From positions 1 through 16,344 of the forward strand of contig CAKRHR010000057.1 in the NCBI GenBank assembly GCA_934339005.1: a DNA stretch of 16,344 nucleotides, given 5' to 3'. Made by a program: the position numbers and the translations under genes. The stretch's first letter is position 1, and every line of letters starts with the position of its first letter. Below the pieces are notes generated by a model that saw only the letters and a program-made list of their open reading frames with translations, was not told the DNA's origin and did no database searches. This DNA is from an uncultured Catenibacillus sp. Lineage in GTDB: Bacteria; Bacillota; Clostridia; Lachnospirales; Lachnospiraceae. Positions 1-8,117 of this stretch are shown piece by piece.

Positions 1-197
1 GTATATACTTTAAAACCCTGTGCTTCTGCTTTTGCCCAGGATTTGCTGCCTTCATAAAGACCAATAATCACGTCACAGCCTGACTCCTTTGCATTTAATG
101 CATGTGCATGTCCCTGGCTGCCGTAGCCGATAACTGCGATTGTTTTGCCTTCAAGTAATGAAAGGTTACAATCTTCCTGGTAAAAAATTCTAGCCAT
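1..197 (-). CDS. ilvC: Ketol-acid reductoisomerase, N-terminal part (runs off the window)
   Basis: The enzyme converts acetolactate or acetohydroxybutyrate to the dihydroxy acid with NADPH and Mg2+ in valine, leucine and isoleucine synthesis. Only the first 65 or so codons are present and the 3' part lies outside the window. The protein starts MARIFYQEDCNLSLLEGKTI and then shows the dinucleotide-binding motif of the family, GYGSQGHAHALN, at about residues 24-35. The ATG at 195-197 is preceded by a strong AGGAGG at about 206-211. It follows ilvN after about 300 bases and has its own likely promoter at 313-340, so it can be transcribed separately from the fatty-acid genes. Family assignment is firm; completeness cannot be judged. 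Confidence 0.95.
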   Translation of the reverse strand, partial: MARIFYQEDCNLSLLEGKTIAVIGYGSQGHAHALNAKESGCDVIIGLYEGSKSWAKAEAQGFKVY

Positions 198-244
198 TGT
201 TAATTTCCTCCTAAATTTGTATTGAGATATGTATTAATATCCAT

Positions 245-278
245 ATGAAACCATAGAATGAAATCAATGAAACCATAG
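245..278 (-). repeat. Duplicated 12-mer in the ilvC leader
   Basis: On the coding strand the 12-mer CTATGGTTTCAT occurs twice, at 267-278 and 245-256, identical and spaced 22 bases start to start. It lies between the predicted ilvC promoter and the ilvC start, so it would be in the 5' untranslated RNA. A two-helical-turn spacing would suit a regulator binding DNA, but no matching consensus is recognised. The repeat is directly visible; the regulatory role is inference. Confidence 0.55.
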
Positions 279-312
279 TGTGATGTTCATATAGGGTATT
301 ACTTAAGTAATT

Positions 313-340
313 ATTCTAGTCTTTTCAGTCCATTTGTCAA
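313..340 (-). promoter_or_regulatory. Predicted sigma-A promoter of ilvC
   Basis: On the minus strand a consensus -35 TTGACA (335-340) is followed after 16 bases by TAGAAT (313-318). Transcription would start near 306 and give a leader of about 110 bases before ilvC. No T-box signature or leader peptide rich in branched-chain residues is evident in that leader. Confidence 0.65.
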
Positions 341-357
341 GACCTACTTTTGACAAA
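333..357. promoter_or_regulatory. Inverted repeat overlapping the ilvC -35 box
   Basis: A perfect 8-bp dyad, TTTGTCAA-N9-TTGACAAA, has its promoter-side arm (333-340) covering the whole ilvC -35 hexamer. Its position suits an operator at which a protein would block polymerase. No specific regulator can be named. Part of the symmetry is inherent in the TTGACA box itself, so the call is moderate. Confidence 0.4.
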
Positions 358-496
358 ATTTAATAAATTTCCTGCAAAATAAATCTCAATTAAGCCTTAA
401 TCCATGATTTTAGAGATTAAATTGACAGTTTTGTCTACTTAAATTTCACAGAATTGTATCTTGTCTTTTTCACAAATACTTTGCTTTAAAAATAAA

Positions 497-1000
497 TCAG
501 TCAAGAAAGCGTACATCCTCTGAACCTCTGGACAGGCCTGTAATACCTGTACGGGCAAGTTCAAGAATCTCATAATTTTTCAAAAGACCAATAAATGCAT
601 TAAGCTTGGATTCGCCGCCTGTCAATTCAACAATCAGAGAATCACTGGACACATCAATGATATTTGCACGGAAAATATTTGTAATGGAAATGACATCCTG
701 ACGCTGCTGCTCTGTAGCACGCACCTTCACAAGAATCAATTCTCTGGATACAGATTCTGTATCGCTTAATACTTTAATATCAATCACATCCACAAGCTTG
801 GATACCTGCTTGCGAATCTGGTCAATAATCTGGTCATCGCCTCTTACTGCTACTGTCATACGTGAATAACGCGGGTCCGCAGTCACACCAACAGTCAAAC
901 TGTCGATATTATAACCTCGTCTTGAGAAAAGCCCTGACACGCGGCTGAGCACACCTGCTCTGTTATCAACTAAAATAGAAAGTACCTTTAACTGTTCCAT
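497..1000 (-). CDS. ilvN: Acetolactate synthase small (regulatory) subunit
   Basis: This is the regulatory subunit that binds valine and controls the catalytic acetolactate synthase, the first common step of branched-chain amino acid synthesis. The 167-residue protein has an N-terminal ACT domain (about 4-74) with the ligand-loop signature NRAGVLSRVSGLFSRRGYNI, and a C-terminal ACT-like half (about 86-160) containing SITNIFRANIIDV. The length is normal for the family. I choose ATG at 998-1000 because AGAGGTG lies about 6-8 bases upstream; an in-frame GTG at 1007-1009 is buried in that binding site. The catalytic ilvB is not adjacent. The gene sits between accA and ilvC, has a likely promoter in the accA gap, and may also receive read-through from the fatty-acid operon. 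It is named ilvH in some species. Confidence 0.94.
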   Translation of the reverse strand: MEQLKVLSILVDNRAGVLSRVSGLFSRRGYNIDSLTVGVTADPRYSRMTVAVRGDDQIIDQIRKQVSKLVDVIDIKVLSDTESVSRELILVKVRATEQQRQDVISITNIFRANIIDVSSDSLIVELTGGESKLNAFIGLLKNYEILELARTGITGLSRGSEDVRFLD

Positions 1001-1029
1001 CGTCTTCACCTCTTTATCAAACTAAAGCT

Positions 1030-1058
1030 ATTTTATCAATAATATTTCGGTTTGTCAA
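1030..1058 (-). promoter_or_regulatory. Predicted sigma-A promoter of ilvN
   Basis: In the 84-base accA-ilvN gap the minus strand reads TTGACA (1053-1058), 17 bases, then TAAAAT (1030-1035). Transcription would start about 20-25 bases before the ilvN ATG. The -35 lies in a short palindrome, GTTTG-A-CAAAC (1050-1060). No intrinsic terminator is visible after accA, so ilvN probably gets both its own transcripts and read-through. Confidence 0.6.
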
Positions 1059-1084
1059 ACTTTATATTCCAATATTCTCTTATT

Positions 1085-1870
1085 CTAATATTTTCTGAAT
1101 CTTGCATATCTTTCATCTGCAAGCTGCTGACCGGACTTACCGTCGTTTTCTGCAAGAAATCTACGAATACCCAGTTTTAATTTATTGACAACTTCTTCAC
1201 TGCTGTCCTCTGTCAAAAACTCACGTTCTCTGACAACCTTATCGACAATACCCATCTCACGAAGTTCTCTGGCAGTCATCTTCATGACCTCAGCCGCTTC
1301 GCTGGCACGTTTACTGTCTTTCCATAAAATTGATGCAAAACCTTCCGGTGAAAGAATAGAATAAGTTGAGTTTTCGAGCATCCATACTTCATTGGCTACT
1401 GCAAGTGCCAAAGCACCACCACTGCCACCTTCACCAATCAGAATGGATAATACCGGCACTTTAAGACCTGCCATCTCCATTAAGTTTCTGGCAATTGCTT
1501 CGCCCTGTCCACGTTCTTCAGCTTCCATACCACAAAAGGCACCGGCTGTATCAACAAAACAGATAATCGGTCTGCCAAACTTTTCTGCCTGATGCATCAG
1601 GCGCAAAGCCTTACGATAACCCTCAGGCTTTGGCATACCAAAATTTCTGGCAACATTTTCTTTTGTACTGCGGCCCTTCTGCTCACCAATTACAGTCACC
1701 GGTCTGCCATCAAAAAGTGCTATACCACCGACAATCGCACGGTCATCTGCAAAGCCTCTGTCACCATGAAATTCTATAAAATTATCAAATAACTGTTCAA
1801 TATAAAATAAACTTGTTGGACGCGCCATATCCCTGGAAATACGCACTCTGTCCCATGCTGATAATGCCAT
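1085..1870 (-). CDS. accA: Acetyl-CoA carboxylase carboxyltransferase subunit alpha
   Basis: With AccD this forms the carboxyltransferase that moves CO2 from carboxybiotin on AccB to acetyl-CoA, giving malonyl-CoA. The 261-residue protein carries crotonase-fold signatures: TAGAFCGMEAEERGQGEAIA (108-127) and IGEGGSGGALALA (145-157), whose glycine-rich loops form oxyanion holes. It is shorter than the E. coli protein of about 319 residues; I know such short forms from other Firmicutes, so I do not regard it as truncated. Its ATG overlaps the accD stop as TAATG, with GGTGA six bases upstream inside accD. This suggests translational coupling and equal amounts of the two subunits. It is the last gene of the fatty-acid operon. 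Confidence 0.96.
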   Translation of the reverse strand: MALSAWDRVRISRDMARPTSLFYIEQLFDNFIEFHGDRGFADDRAIVGGIALFDGRPVTVIGEQKGRSTKENVARNFGMPKPEGYRKALRLMHQAEKFGRPIICFVDTAGAFCGMEAEERGQGEAIARNLMEMAGLKVPVLSILIGEGGSGGALALAVANEVWMLENSTYSILSPEGFASILWKDSKRASEAAEVMKMTARELREMGIVDKVVREREFLTEDSSEEVVNKLKLGIRRFLAENDGKSGQQLADERYARFRKY

Positions 1871-2835
1871 TATGCTTCACCGTCCGTTTCTTTTGTATGA
1901 TTTGATACTGCTTCATATGGTCGATGCATAATAATCAAATCTGCAAGTGTCTGCTTTAAATCCTTACGCTCAACAATCATATCAATCTGGCCATGCTCCA
2001 ATGCAAATTCTGCTCTCTGAAAGCCCTTTGGCAGCTTCTGGCCAATCGTCTGCTCAATAACACGCTGTCCTGCAAAACCAATCAACGCATCCGGTTCAGC
2101 TAAAATCACATCACCCAGTGTAGCAAAGCTTGCTGATACACCGCCTGTTGTCGGGTCAGTCACCACTGTAAAATAAGGCAGTCCTGCTTTGGCATGCAGC
2201 CCAAGTGCAGCACTTGTCTTTGCCATCTGCATCAGTGATACCATGCCCTCCTGCATACGCGCACCGCCAGAACATGTAAAAATAATCACCGGCAGAGATA
2301 ACGCTGTTGCTTTTTCAATGGCGCGTGTAATCTTCTCGCCGACAACACCGCCCATGCTCGCCATCATAAATCTGGCATCCATCACAGCAATAACTGTTTC
2401 CTGACCAAGAATCTGACCTTTGCCGCATATAACAGCTTCATCCATCTGATATTCGTCACGGAGAAGCTCAAGTTTTTCTGAATAACCCGGATAATCCAAT
2501 GGATTCGGGTGTTCCATCACGCTGTCCCATTCTTCAAAAGTATCTTCATCTACCACCATTGAAATACGCTCATAGGCACCAATTCTGTGATAGTGTCCGC
2601 ATTTAGGACAAATATGCAGATTTTCTTCAATATCTTTTGTATAAACCACGCTTCGGCACTTCGGACACTTGATAAACATTCCTTCAGGCACCGAAGGCTT
2701 TTCTGCTGATTCTTTCTCATCAGAGATAACAGCCTCAGCAGAATCCGTGACCTCCTCAGAATTTTCTTTTCTTCTGAGCAGATCTCCGGCCATGGCCATA
2801 TAACTTGTTGTCTTTTTAAACATTCCGTTAAGCAT
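1870..2835 (-). CDS. accD: Acetyl-CoA carboxylase carboxyltransferase subunit beta
   Basis: This is the beta half of the carboxyltransferase. The N-terminal zinc ribbon is intact, with Cys57, Cys60, Cys76 and Cys79 at the CPKC-N15-CPKC spacing of E. coli AccD. The crotonase-like domain follows, with TCSGGARMQEG and TDPTTGGVSASFATLGD. The zinc ribbon starts about 30 residues later than in E. coli because of an acidic, Ser/Glu-rich linker at about 24-51. The start is uncertain. I prefer ATG at 2833-2835 because GGGTGA ends five bases upstream, giving 321 residues. An in-frame TTG at 2857-2859 would add eight residues but lacks a binding site, and ATG at 2821-2823 is also possible. The stop overlaps the accA start. 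Confidence 0.95.
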   Translation of the reverse strand: MLNGMFKKTTSYMAMAGDLLRRKENSEEVTDSAEAVISDEKESAEKPSVPEGMFIKCPKCRSVVYTKDIEENLHICPKCGHYHRIGAYERISMVVDEDTFEEWDSVMEHPNPLDYPGYSEKLELLRDEYQMDEAVICGKGQILGQETVIAVMDARFMMASMGGVVGEKITRAIEKATALSLPVIIFTCSGGARMQEGMVSLMQMAKTSAALGLHAKAGLPYFTVVTDPTTGGVSASFATLGDVILAEPDALIGFAGQRVIEQTIGQKLPKGFQRAEFALEHGQIDMIVERKDLKQTLADLIIMHRPYEAVSNHTKETDGEA

Positions 2836-2871
2836 TCTATTCACCCGATATCCATTCAATCATTATAGTTA

Positions 2872-4212
2872 TTATTTTTCCATTTCTTCTATGAAGCTTG
2901 TGCTAATATCACCTTCACGGAATTTTGGATTATTGATAATCTCATATTCAAAATCAAGATTTGTATCGACACCCTGGATAATAAATTCACCAAGGGCACT
3001 GCGCATCTTGTCAATCGCTTCTTCACGGTTCTTGCCGCGCACGATTAACTTGGCAATCATTGAATCATAGTATGGCGGAATCTCATAGCCCGGATAAATT
3101 GCTGTATCCACACGGATACCATTCCCACCTGGGATGTGTACATCTTCAATCACACCCGGACACGGTCTGAAATTCTTCTCCGGATTTTCCGCATTGATAC
3201 GACATTCAATCGCATGACCGGACACATGGATATCCTCCTGTGTCATGGAAAGCGGCATGCCTGCAGCAATACGAATCTGTTCTTTAATTAAATCTGTATC
3301 TGTCACCATCTCTGTCACCGGATGCTCTACCTGAATACGTGTATTCATTTCCATAAAATAGAAATTCTTATCTGCATCCAACAAAAACTCAATCGTACCT
3401 GCATTCTCATACTTCACTGCTTTTGCAGCACGTACAGCCGTTTCACCCATACGTCTTCTCAAATCCTCATCGATCGCACAGGATGGGGATTCTTCGAGCA
3501 CCTTCTGGTGACGGCGCTGAATAGAGCAGTCACGCTCACCAAGATGAACAACATTGCCAAATTTATCTGCAAGAATCTGAAATTCAATATGACGTGGACT
3601 GATGATACATTTTTCAATGTACATCGTATCATCTGCAAAGGCATTCACAGACTCTAACTGAGCCACTGTAAAATTCTCAATGAAATCATCTTCACCAAAA
3701 GACACGCGCATACCTTTGCCGCCACCGCCGGAAGAAGCCTTAATCATCACAGGAAAGCCAATGCCTTTTGCAATCTCAAGTCCCTCTTTGGCATCATATA
3801 CAGGGTCTTTTGTGCCGGGCACAACAGGAACACCTGCAGCCACCATCGTAGAACGCGCCTGAGATTTATTACCCATTGCATAAATCAACTTTGAAGATGG
3901 GCCGATAAATGTAATGTTGCATTCCTCGCACATCTCAACGAATTTGGTATTCTCAGATAAGAAGCCAAATCCGGGATGAATCGCATCTGCACCCGTAATA
4001 ATGGTTGCACTGATAATATTTGCCATGTTCAGGTAACTGTCTTTGGACGCTGCCGGTCCGATACATACAGCTTCATCCGCAAGCTGTGTGTGCAGTGCAT
4101 CCACATCCGCTTCTGAATATACAGCAACTGTCGCAATGCCAAGTTCACGGCAGGCACGAATAATACGAACTGCTATCTCTCCACGATTGGCAATTAATAT
4201 TTTATGAATCAT
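2872..4212 (-). CDS. accC: Acetyl-CoA carboxylase biotin carboxylase subunit
   Basis: This ATP-grasp enzyme carboxylates the biotin of AccB with bicarbonate and ATP. The 446-residue protein has the usual order: N-terminal MIHKILIANRGEIAVRIIRA, the glycine-rich ATP loop KASSGGGGKGMR (158-169), and the active-site block MEMNTRIQVEHP with Glu288, Asn290 and Arg292 at the positions known from E. coli. The C-terminal subdomain (about 330-440) is complete. The ATG at 4210-4212 has GAGGTGATT just upstream, 12 bases from the end of fabZ, so the genes are clearly co-transcribed. Pyruvate carboxylase or other biotin carboxylases share this fold, but the neighbouring accB, accD and accA settle the role. 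Confidence 0.97.
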   Translation of the reverse strand: MIHKILIANRGEIAVRIIRACRELGIATVAVYSEADVDALHTQLADEAVCIGPAASKDSYLNMANIISATIITGADAIHPGFGFLSENTKFVEMCEECNITFIGPSSKLIYAMGNKSQARSTMVAAGVPVVPGTKDPVYDAKEGLEIAKGIGFPVMIKASSGGGGKGMRVSFGEDDFIENFTVAQLESVNAFADDTMYIEKCIISPRHIEFQILADKFGNVVHLGERDCSIQRRHQKVLEESPSCAIDEDLRRRMGETAVRAAKAVKYENAGTIEFLLDADKNFYFMEMNTRIQVEHPVTEMVTDTDLIKEQIRIAAGMPLSMTQEDIHVSGHAIECRINAENPEKNFRPCPGVIEDVHIPGGNGIRVDTAIYPGYEIPPYYDSMIAKLIVRGKNREEAIDKMRSALGEFIIQGVDTNLDFEYEIINNPKFREGDISTSFIEEMEK

Positions 4213-4224
4213 CTAATCACCTCA

Positions 4225-4659
4225 TCAACCAATCGCAAATGTCAGTTCCGCTTCTGCGATGACTTTGTTTGTTTCGTTATCATAAGCCTTTGCAGCACCG
4301 ATACCGACAGGACCTTTACGTGTAATCATTTCAACTTCCATGCGCATCATTGTACCAGGCACAACTTTCTGTCTGAAACGTGCCTTTTTGATACCACCAA
4401 AGAAAGCCACTTTGCCCTGCATGCCTTCTTCACTCAAAACGATAATCGCACCCACCTGTGCCATCGCTTCGATGATTAATACGCCCGGCATTACTGGTTC
4501 AGTTGGAAAATGACCTGCAAAAAACGGCTCATTATATGTAACCGCCTTATAACCAACGGCTTTTTTGCCTTCTTCAATAATCTCTGCTTTATCTACAAGC
4601 AGAAATGGCTGACGATGCGGAATTGTAGCCATAATCTCTTTAATTCCAAGTGTTCTCAT
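4225..4659 (-). CDS. fabZ: 3-hydroxyacyl-ACP dehydratase
   Basis: FabZ removes water from 3-hydroxyacyl-ACP to give trans-2-enoyl-ACP in each elongation round. The 144-residue hot-dog protein contains IPHRQPFLLVDK near the N-terminus and the catalytic region AGHFPTEPVMPGVLIIEAMAQ, with His50 and Glu64 as the expected catalytic pair. Length is normal. The ATG at 4657-4659 is preceded by AAGAGGTAAAC, 15 bases after accB. No fabA or fabM-like isomerase is seen nearby, so how this organism introduces double bonds cannot be read from the window. Confidence 0.97.
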   Translation of the reverse strand: MRTLGIKEIMATIPHRQPFLLVDKAEIIEEGKKAVGYKAVTYNEPFFAGHFPTEPVMPGVLIIEAMAQVGAIIVLSEEGMQGKVAFFGGIKKARFRQKVVPGTMMRMEVEMITRKGPVGIGAAKAYDNETNKVIAEAELTFAIG

Positions 4660-4674
4660 ATCTTTGTTTACCTC

Positions 4675-5133
4675 TTATTTCACTCTGAATAATGGCTGTC
4701 CGTATTCAACCGGTGTACCATTTTCAACGAGGACTTCAGTTACAACGCCCTCAACATCACTCTCAATTTCATTCATCAGCTTCATCGCTTCGATAATACC
4801 GACAATCTGACCCTTTTTCACAGTGTCACCCACCTGAATATATGGATCTGCATCAGGATTTGAAGCTGCATAAAACACACCGACAATCGGTGCATCAATT
4901 ACTTTTTCATCAACTGTGGCTGATTTAACCTCCTGTACAGGTGCAGTCTGTGTCGGCTGTACTGTCGGAACGCTTACAACCTGTGCAGGTGCGCTGCCTT
5001 CACTGTATACTGTCTGAACAACAGCTTCGTTCTTTTTGATTTTAATTTTCAGAGAACCTTCTTCAACGGCAACCTCTGTCACTGATGATTCAGATACTTT
5101 ATCAATTAAACGCATAATCTGTTCAATATCCAT
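4675..5133 (-). CDS. accB: Biotin carboxyl carrier protein of acetyl-CoA carboxylase
   Basis: AccB carries the covalent biotin that shuttles CO2 between AccC and the AccA/AccD transferase. The 152-residue protein has an N-terminal helical segment (1-35), a mobile Pro/Thr/Val/Gln-rich linker (about 45-75) and a C-terminal biotinyl domain (about 78-152). The biotinylation motif EAMKLMNEIE places the modified lysine at Lys118. I prefer ATG at 5131-5133 because GGGAG lies eight bases upstream. An in-frame ATG at 5149-5151 would add six residues and starts five bases after fabF, but has no binding site. Confidence 0.96.
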   Translation of the reverse strand: MDIEQIMRLIDKVSESSVTEVAVEEGSLKIKIKKNEAVVQTVYSEGSAPAQVVSVPTVQPTQTAPVQEVKSATVDEKVIDAPIVGVFYAASNPDADPYIQVGDTVKKGQIVGIIEAMKLMNEIESDVEGVVTEVLVENGTPVEYGQPLFRVK

Positions 5134-5156
5134 TTTATTTTCTCCCGTCATAAGAC

Positions 5157-6392
5157 TTATGCCTCATATTTTTTTACAAGTAAAGTTGCATTGTGTCCGC
5201 CAAAGCCAAGTGAGTTGCTCATAGCCACTTTGACTTCCTGATGCAGGCCTTCACCCTGAACATAACTCAGATCACATTCTTCATCCGGTGTCTGCAAACC
5301 AACATTTGGATGAATATATCCGTCCTGAATAGACTTCACACAAGTGATTAACTCAATCGCACCGGCTGCGCCAAGCAGATGTCCAATCATGGATTTTGTT
5401 GAGCTGATTGGTACCTGATATGCAGCTTCACCAAATGCAGCTTTAATTGCGCGTGTTTCAAACAGGTCATTATGATGTGTACTTGTACCATGTGCATTGA
5501 TGTAATCCACTTCTTCTGCTTTCACACCGGCTTCTTTCATAGCATTCATCATCGCTGTTGCAGCACCCATTCCATCTTCTGCAGGAGAAGTTACATGGTA
5601 AGCATCACTTGTTGCACCATAGCCACTGACTTCTGCATAAATCTTTGCGCCACGGGCCTGTGCATGTTCAAGACTTTCAAGAACAACAATTGCTGCACCT
5701 TCACCCATAACAAAGCCACTTCTGTCTTTATCAAAAGGAATAGAAGCACGTTTAGGGTCATCCGCAGTTGTCAGAGCTGTCAGGGCTGTAAAACCTGCCA
5801 CACCAATCGGACAGATACATGCTTCTGTACCGCCGGCAACCATCACATCTGCATCACCGCACTGAATCGTTCTGTATGCTTCACCGATAGAATGTGTACC
5901 TGTTGCGCAGGCTGTCACGATATCGATGGATTTGCCCTTAAGCCCAAAATAAATTGAAATATTACCTGCAGCCATATTTGAAATAAACATTGGGATGAAT
6001 AATGGAGCCACGCGTGAAGGGCCTTTTTCATTCAAAACACCAATCTGTTTTTCCATCAGCGGGAGGCTTCCGCAACCTGAGCCTACAGACACACCAACTC
6101 TGTACGGGTCTTCTTTTTCCATATCAAGCTTTGCATCCTCGATGGCTTCCTGTGCTGCTGCAACCGCATACTGTGTAAACGGTTCCATACGTCTTGCTTT
6201 CTTTGCATCCAGACGTTCTTTTGCCACAAAACCTTTAACCTCTGCTGCAAGTTTTGCTTTATAATCTGTTGTATCAAAATAAGTAATCGGTCCGATACCA
6301 ATTGTCTGGGACTTCACAGAGCTCCAGAAATCCTCAACATTTAAACCAATTGGTGTAATGGCGCCCATACCTGTAATTACTACTCTTTTCAT
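5157..6392 (-). CDS. fabF: 3-oxoacyl-ACP synthase II
   Basis: FabF condenses malonyl-ACP with the growing acyl chain. The 411-residue thiolase-fold protein has the complete Cys-His-His triad of elongating synthases: Cys162 in VTACATGTHSIG, His301 in NAHGTSTHHND and His338 in STKSMIGHLLGAAG, with the conserved Lys333. That triad separates it from FabH, which has Cys-His-Asn. It is the only condensing enzyme in the window. The ATG at 6390-6392 follows AAGGAGAG. It lies 38 bases after fabG and about 23 bases before accB. Confidence 0.97.
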   Translation of the reverse strand: MKRVVITGMGAITPIGLNVEDFWSSVKSQTIGIGPITYFDTTDYKAKLAAEVKGFVAKERLDAKKARRMEPFTQYAVAAAQEAIEDAKLDMEKEDPYRVGVSVGSGCGSLPLMEKQIGVLNEKGPSRVAPLFIPMFISNMAAGNISIYFGLKGKSIDIVTACATGTHSIGEAYRTIQCGDADVMVAGGTEACICPIGVAGFTALTALTTADDPKRASIPFDKDRSGFVMGEGAAIVVLESLEHAQARGAKIYAEVSGYGATSDAYHVTSPAEDGMGAATAMMNAMKEAGVKAEEVDYINAHGTSTHHNDLFETRAIKAAFGEAAYQVPISSTKSMIGHLLGAAGAIELITCVKSIQDGYIHPNVGLQTPDEECDLSYVQGEGLHQEVKVAMSNSLGFGGHNATLLVKKYEA

Positions 6393-6430
6393 GCTTTTCT
6401 CTCCTTTTCACAGTTCGGGATAATCAAACA

Positions 6431-7174
6431 TTAACCCATGTACATGCCGCCATCAACACTGATTGTCTGGCCTGTAATATATCTGGCAGCATCAGAAGCA
6501 AGAAAAGCTACTAATTCTGCAACATCTTTTGTTTCGCCCGGCACGCCCATCGGAATGAGCTGTGTCACTGCATTTTTTGCATCCTCAGTCATCGCGTCTG
6601 TCATCTCTGTACGGATAAAACCAGGTGCAACTGCATTTACTGTGATTCCACGGCTTGCAAGCTCTTTGGCCGCAGACATCGTCATACCGATAATACCTGC
6701 TTTGGAAGCTGCATAGTTCATCTGTCCGGCATTACCGCTGCGTCCGACAACAGATGCAAGGTTGATGATACGTCCTGATTTCTGTTTGAGCATCTGTCTG
6801 GATACGTGTTTGATACAGTTAAATGTTCCCTTTAGGTTGCTCTCGATAACAGCATCAAAATCTGCTTCGCTCATGCGCATCATCAAATTATCTTTTGTAA
6901 TACCTGCATTGTTGACAAGAATATCCAGATGTCCGTATTTCTTAATCACTGCAGTAATCATCTCTTTGGAGGCATTAAAATCACCGACATTACACTGCCA
7001 TGCTTCAGCCTGTCCGCCATTTTCCCTAATCTGTGCAACAACAGCTTCTGCAGCGTCTTTAGAGCCATTGTAGTTGACAATAACTGTCGCGCCGCGTCCG
7101 GCCAGTGTCAGTGCAATCTCTTTGCCGATGCCACGGCTGGCACCAGTTACTAATGCTACTTTATCCTTTAACAT
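6431..7174 (-). CDS. fabG: 3-oxoacyl-ACP reductase
   Basis: This NADPH-dependent short-chain dehydrogenase reduces 3-oxoacyl-ACP to 3-hydroxyacyl-ACP. The 247 residues include the cofactor motif TGASRGIG (10-17), NNAG (88-91), Asn113 and the catalytic Ser141, Tyr154 and Lys158 in the YAASK motif. Length is normal, and the C-terminal ITGQTISVDGGMYMG is typical of FabG. Its ATG lies inside the end of fabD, giving a seven-base overlap and probable translational coupling. The short-chain dehydrogenase family is broad, but the operon position makes FabG secure. Confidence 0.97.
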   Translation of the reverse strand: MLKDKVALVTGASRGIGKEIALTLAGRGATVIVNYNGSKDAAEAVVAQIRENGGQAEAWQCNVGDFNASKEMITAVIKKYGHLDILVNNAGITKDNLMMRMSEADFDAVIESNLKGTFNCIKHVSRQMLKQKSGRIINLASVVGRSGNAGQMNYAASKAGIIGMTMSAAKELASRGITVNAVAPGFIRTEMTDAMTEDAKNAVTQLIPMGVPGETKDVAELVAFLASDAARYITGQTISVDGGMYMG

Positions 7175-8094
7175 GTTTCGTTCAATCCTTTCAATTTTTC
7201 AAGGTCTTCGTATTTGGCAATATTGATGACCTTCACAGTCTTATCGATACGCTTCATAAATCCGGCCAGTGTCTTTCCAGGACCAATCTCAATCCATGTA
7301 TCTACACCTTCTGAAAGCATCAGTCGTACGCTCTGTTCCCACTTCACAGAGGAGGATACCTGACGAATCAGTAAATCCTTCACCGGTGCATTGTCATAAA
7401 TATATTCGGCAGTTGTATTTGCAACATAAGGAATTTCTGAATCTTTTAATGTCACACTTTCAAGTGCACCTGCAAGCTTCTCGCCTGCACCTTCAAGCAT
7501 TGAAGAATGGAATGGGCCACTCACCTTTAATGCTGCCACACGCTTTGCGCCTGCTGCTTTTAATTTCTCAGAAGCAGATGCCACCGGACCTTCTTCACCG
7601 GAAATAACAATCTGTCCAGGGCAGTTATAATTTGCCAGTTCAACAATTCCTTCTTCTTTGCTGCAAATATCTTCAACAACCGCTGCATCAAGCCCAAGCA
7701 CTGCTGCCATCGCGCCGCCTGTCGGAACAGCCTCCTGCATATAAATACCACGTTTTCTTACAAGCGCAATCGCATCTTCTGTATCAAGACGTCCGCTTGC
7801 TGCAAGTGCAGCATATTCGCCAAGACTTAATCCCGCACAAACGTCCGGCTTGATACCCATATCTGTTACAGCCGCAAGCATCGCAAGTTCTGTTGTGAGC
7901 AAACCCGGCTGTGTATATTCTGTAATGTTTAATTCGTCATTTTCTTCAAAGCAAAGCTTTGTCATATCTATATTTAAAATCTCTGAGGCTCTGTCAAAAA
8001 TCTGTCGGCTCAGCGCGTTATTTTCATAAAAATCTTTTCCCATACCGAAGACCTGTGCTCCCTGTCCAGGAAATACAAATGCAATTTTTGCCAT
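7168..8094 (-). CDS. fabD: Malonyl-CoA:ACP transacylase
   Basis: FabD moves malonyl from CoA to the acyl carrier protein. The 308-residue protein starts with AFVFPGQGAQ and contains the nucleophile motif GLSLGEYAAL with Ser90, an Arg in the LVRKRG segment (113-115) and the partner His196 in SGPFHSSML. Length is normal. The start ATG at 8092-8094 has AGGAG 11 bases upstream. Unlike most genes in the operon it is preceded by a longer gap of 124 bases, which holds a strong hairpin. Its 3' end overlaps fabG by seven bases. Confidence 0.97.
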   Translation of the reverse strand: MAKIAFVFPGQGAQVFGMGKDFYENNALSRQIFDRASEILNIDMTKLCFEENDELNITEYTQPGLLTTELAMLAAVTDMGIKPDVCAGLSLGEYAALAASGRLDTEDAIALVRKRGIYMQEAVPTGGAMAAVLGLDAAVVEDICSKEEGIVELANYNCPGQIVISGEEGPVASASEKLKAAGAKRVAALKVSGPFHSSMLEGAGEKLAGALESVTLKDSEIPYVANTTAEYIYDNAPVKDLLIRQVSSSVKWEQSVRLMLSEGVDTWIEIGPGKTLAGFMKRIDKTVKVINIAKYEDLEKLKGLNETC

Positions 8095-8117
8095 AAAATT
8101 AATTTCTCCTATCTACC

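Noticed and set aside
2837..2863. Eight-codon frame (MIEWISGE) between accC and accD
   Set aside because: It has a start and stop but no ribosome binding site, and it is short enough to occur by chance; the accD binding site GGGTGA lies within it.
5472..5957. Long plus-strand open frame rich in Cys and His, opposite fabF
   Set aside because: It is antisense to a fully supported fabF with complete catalytic residues. It has no good ribosome binding site and its composition is what the reverse of fabF codons would give. Other plus-strand frames opposite accC, fabD, fabK and trpS were rejected likewise.
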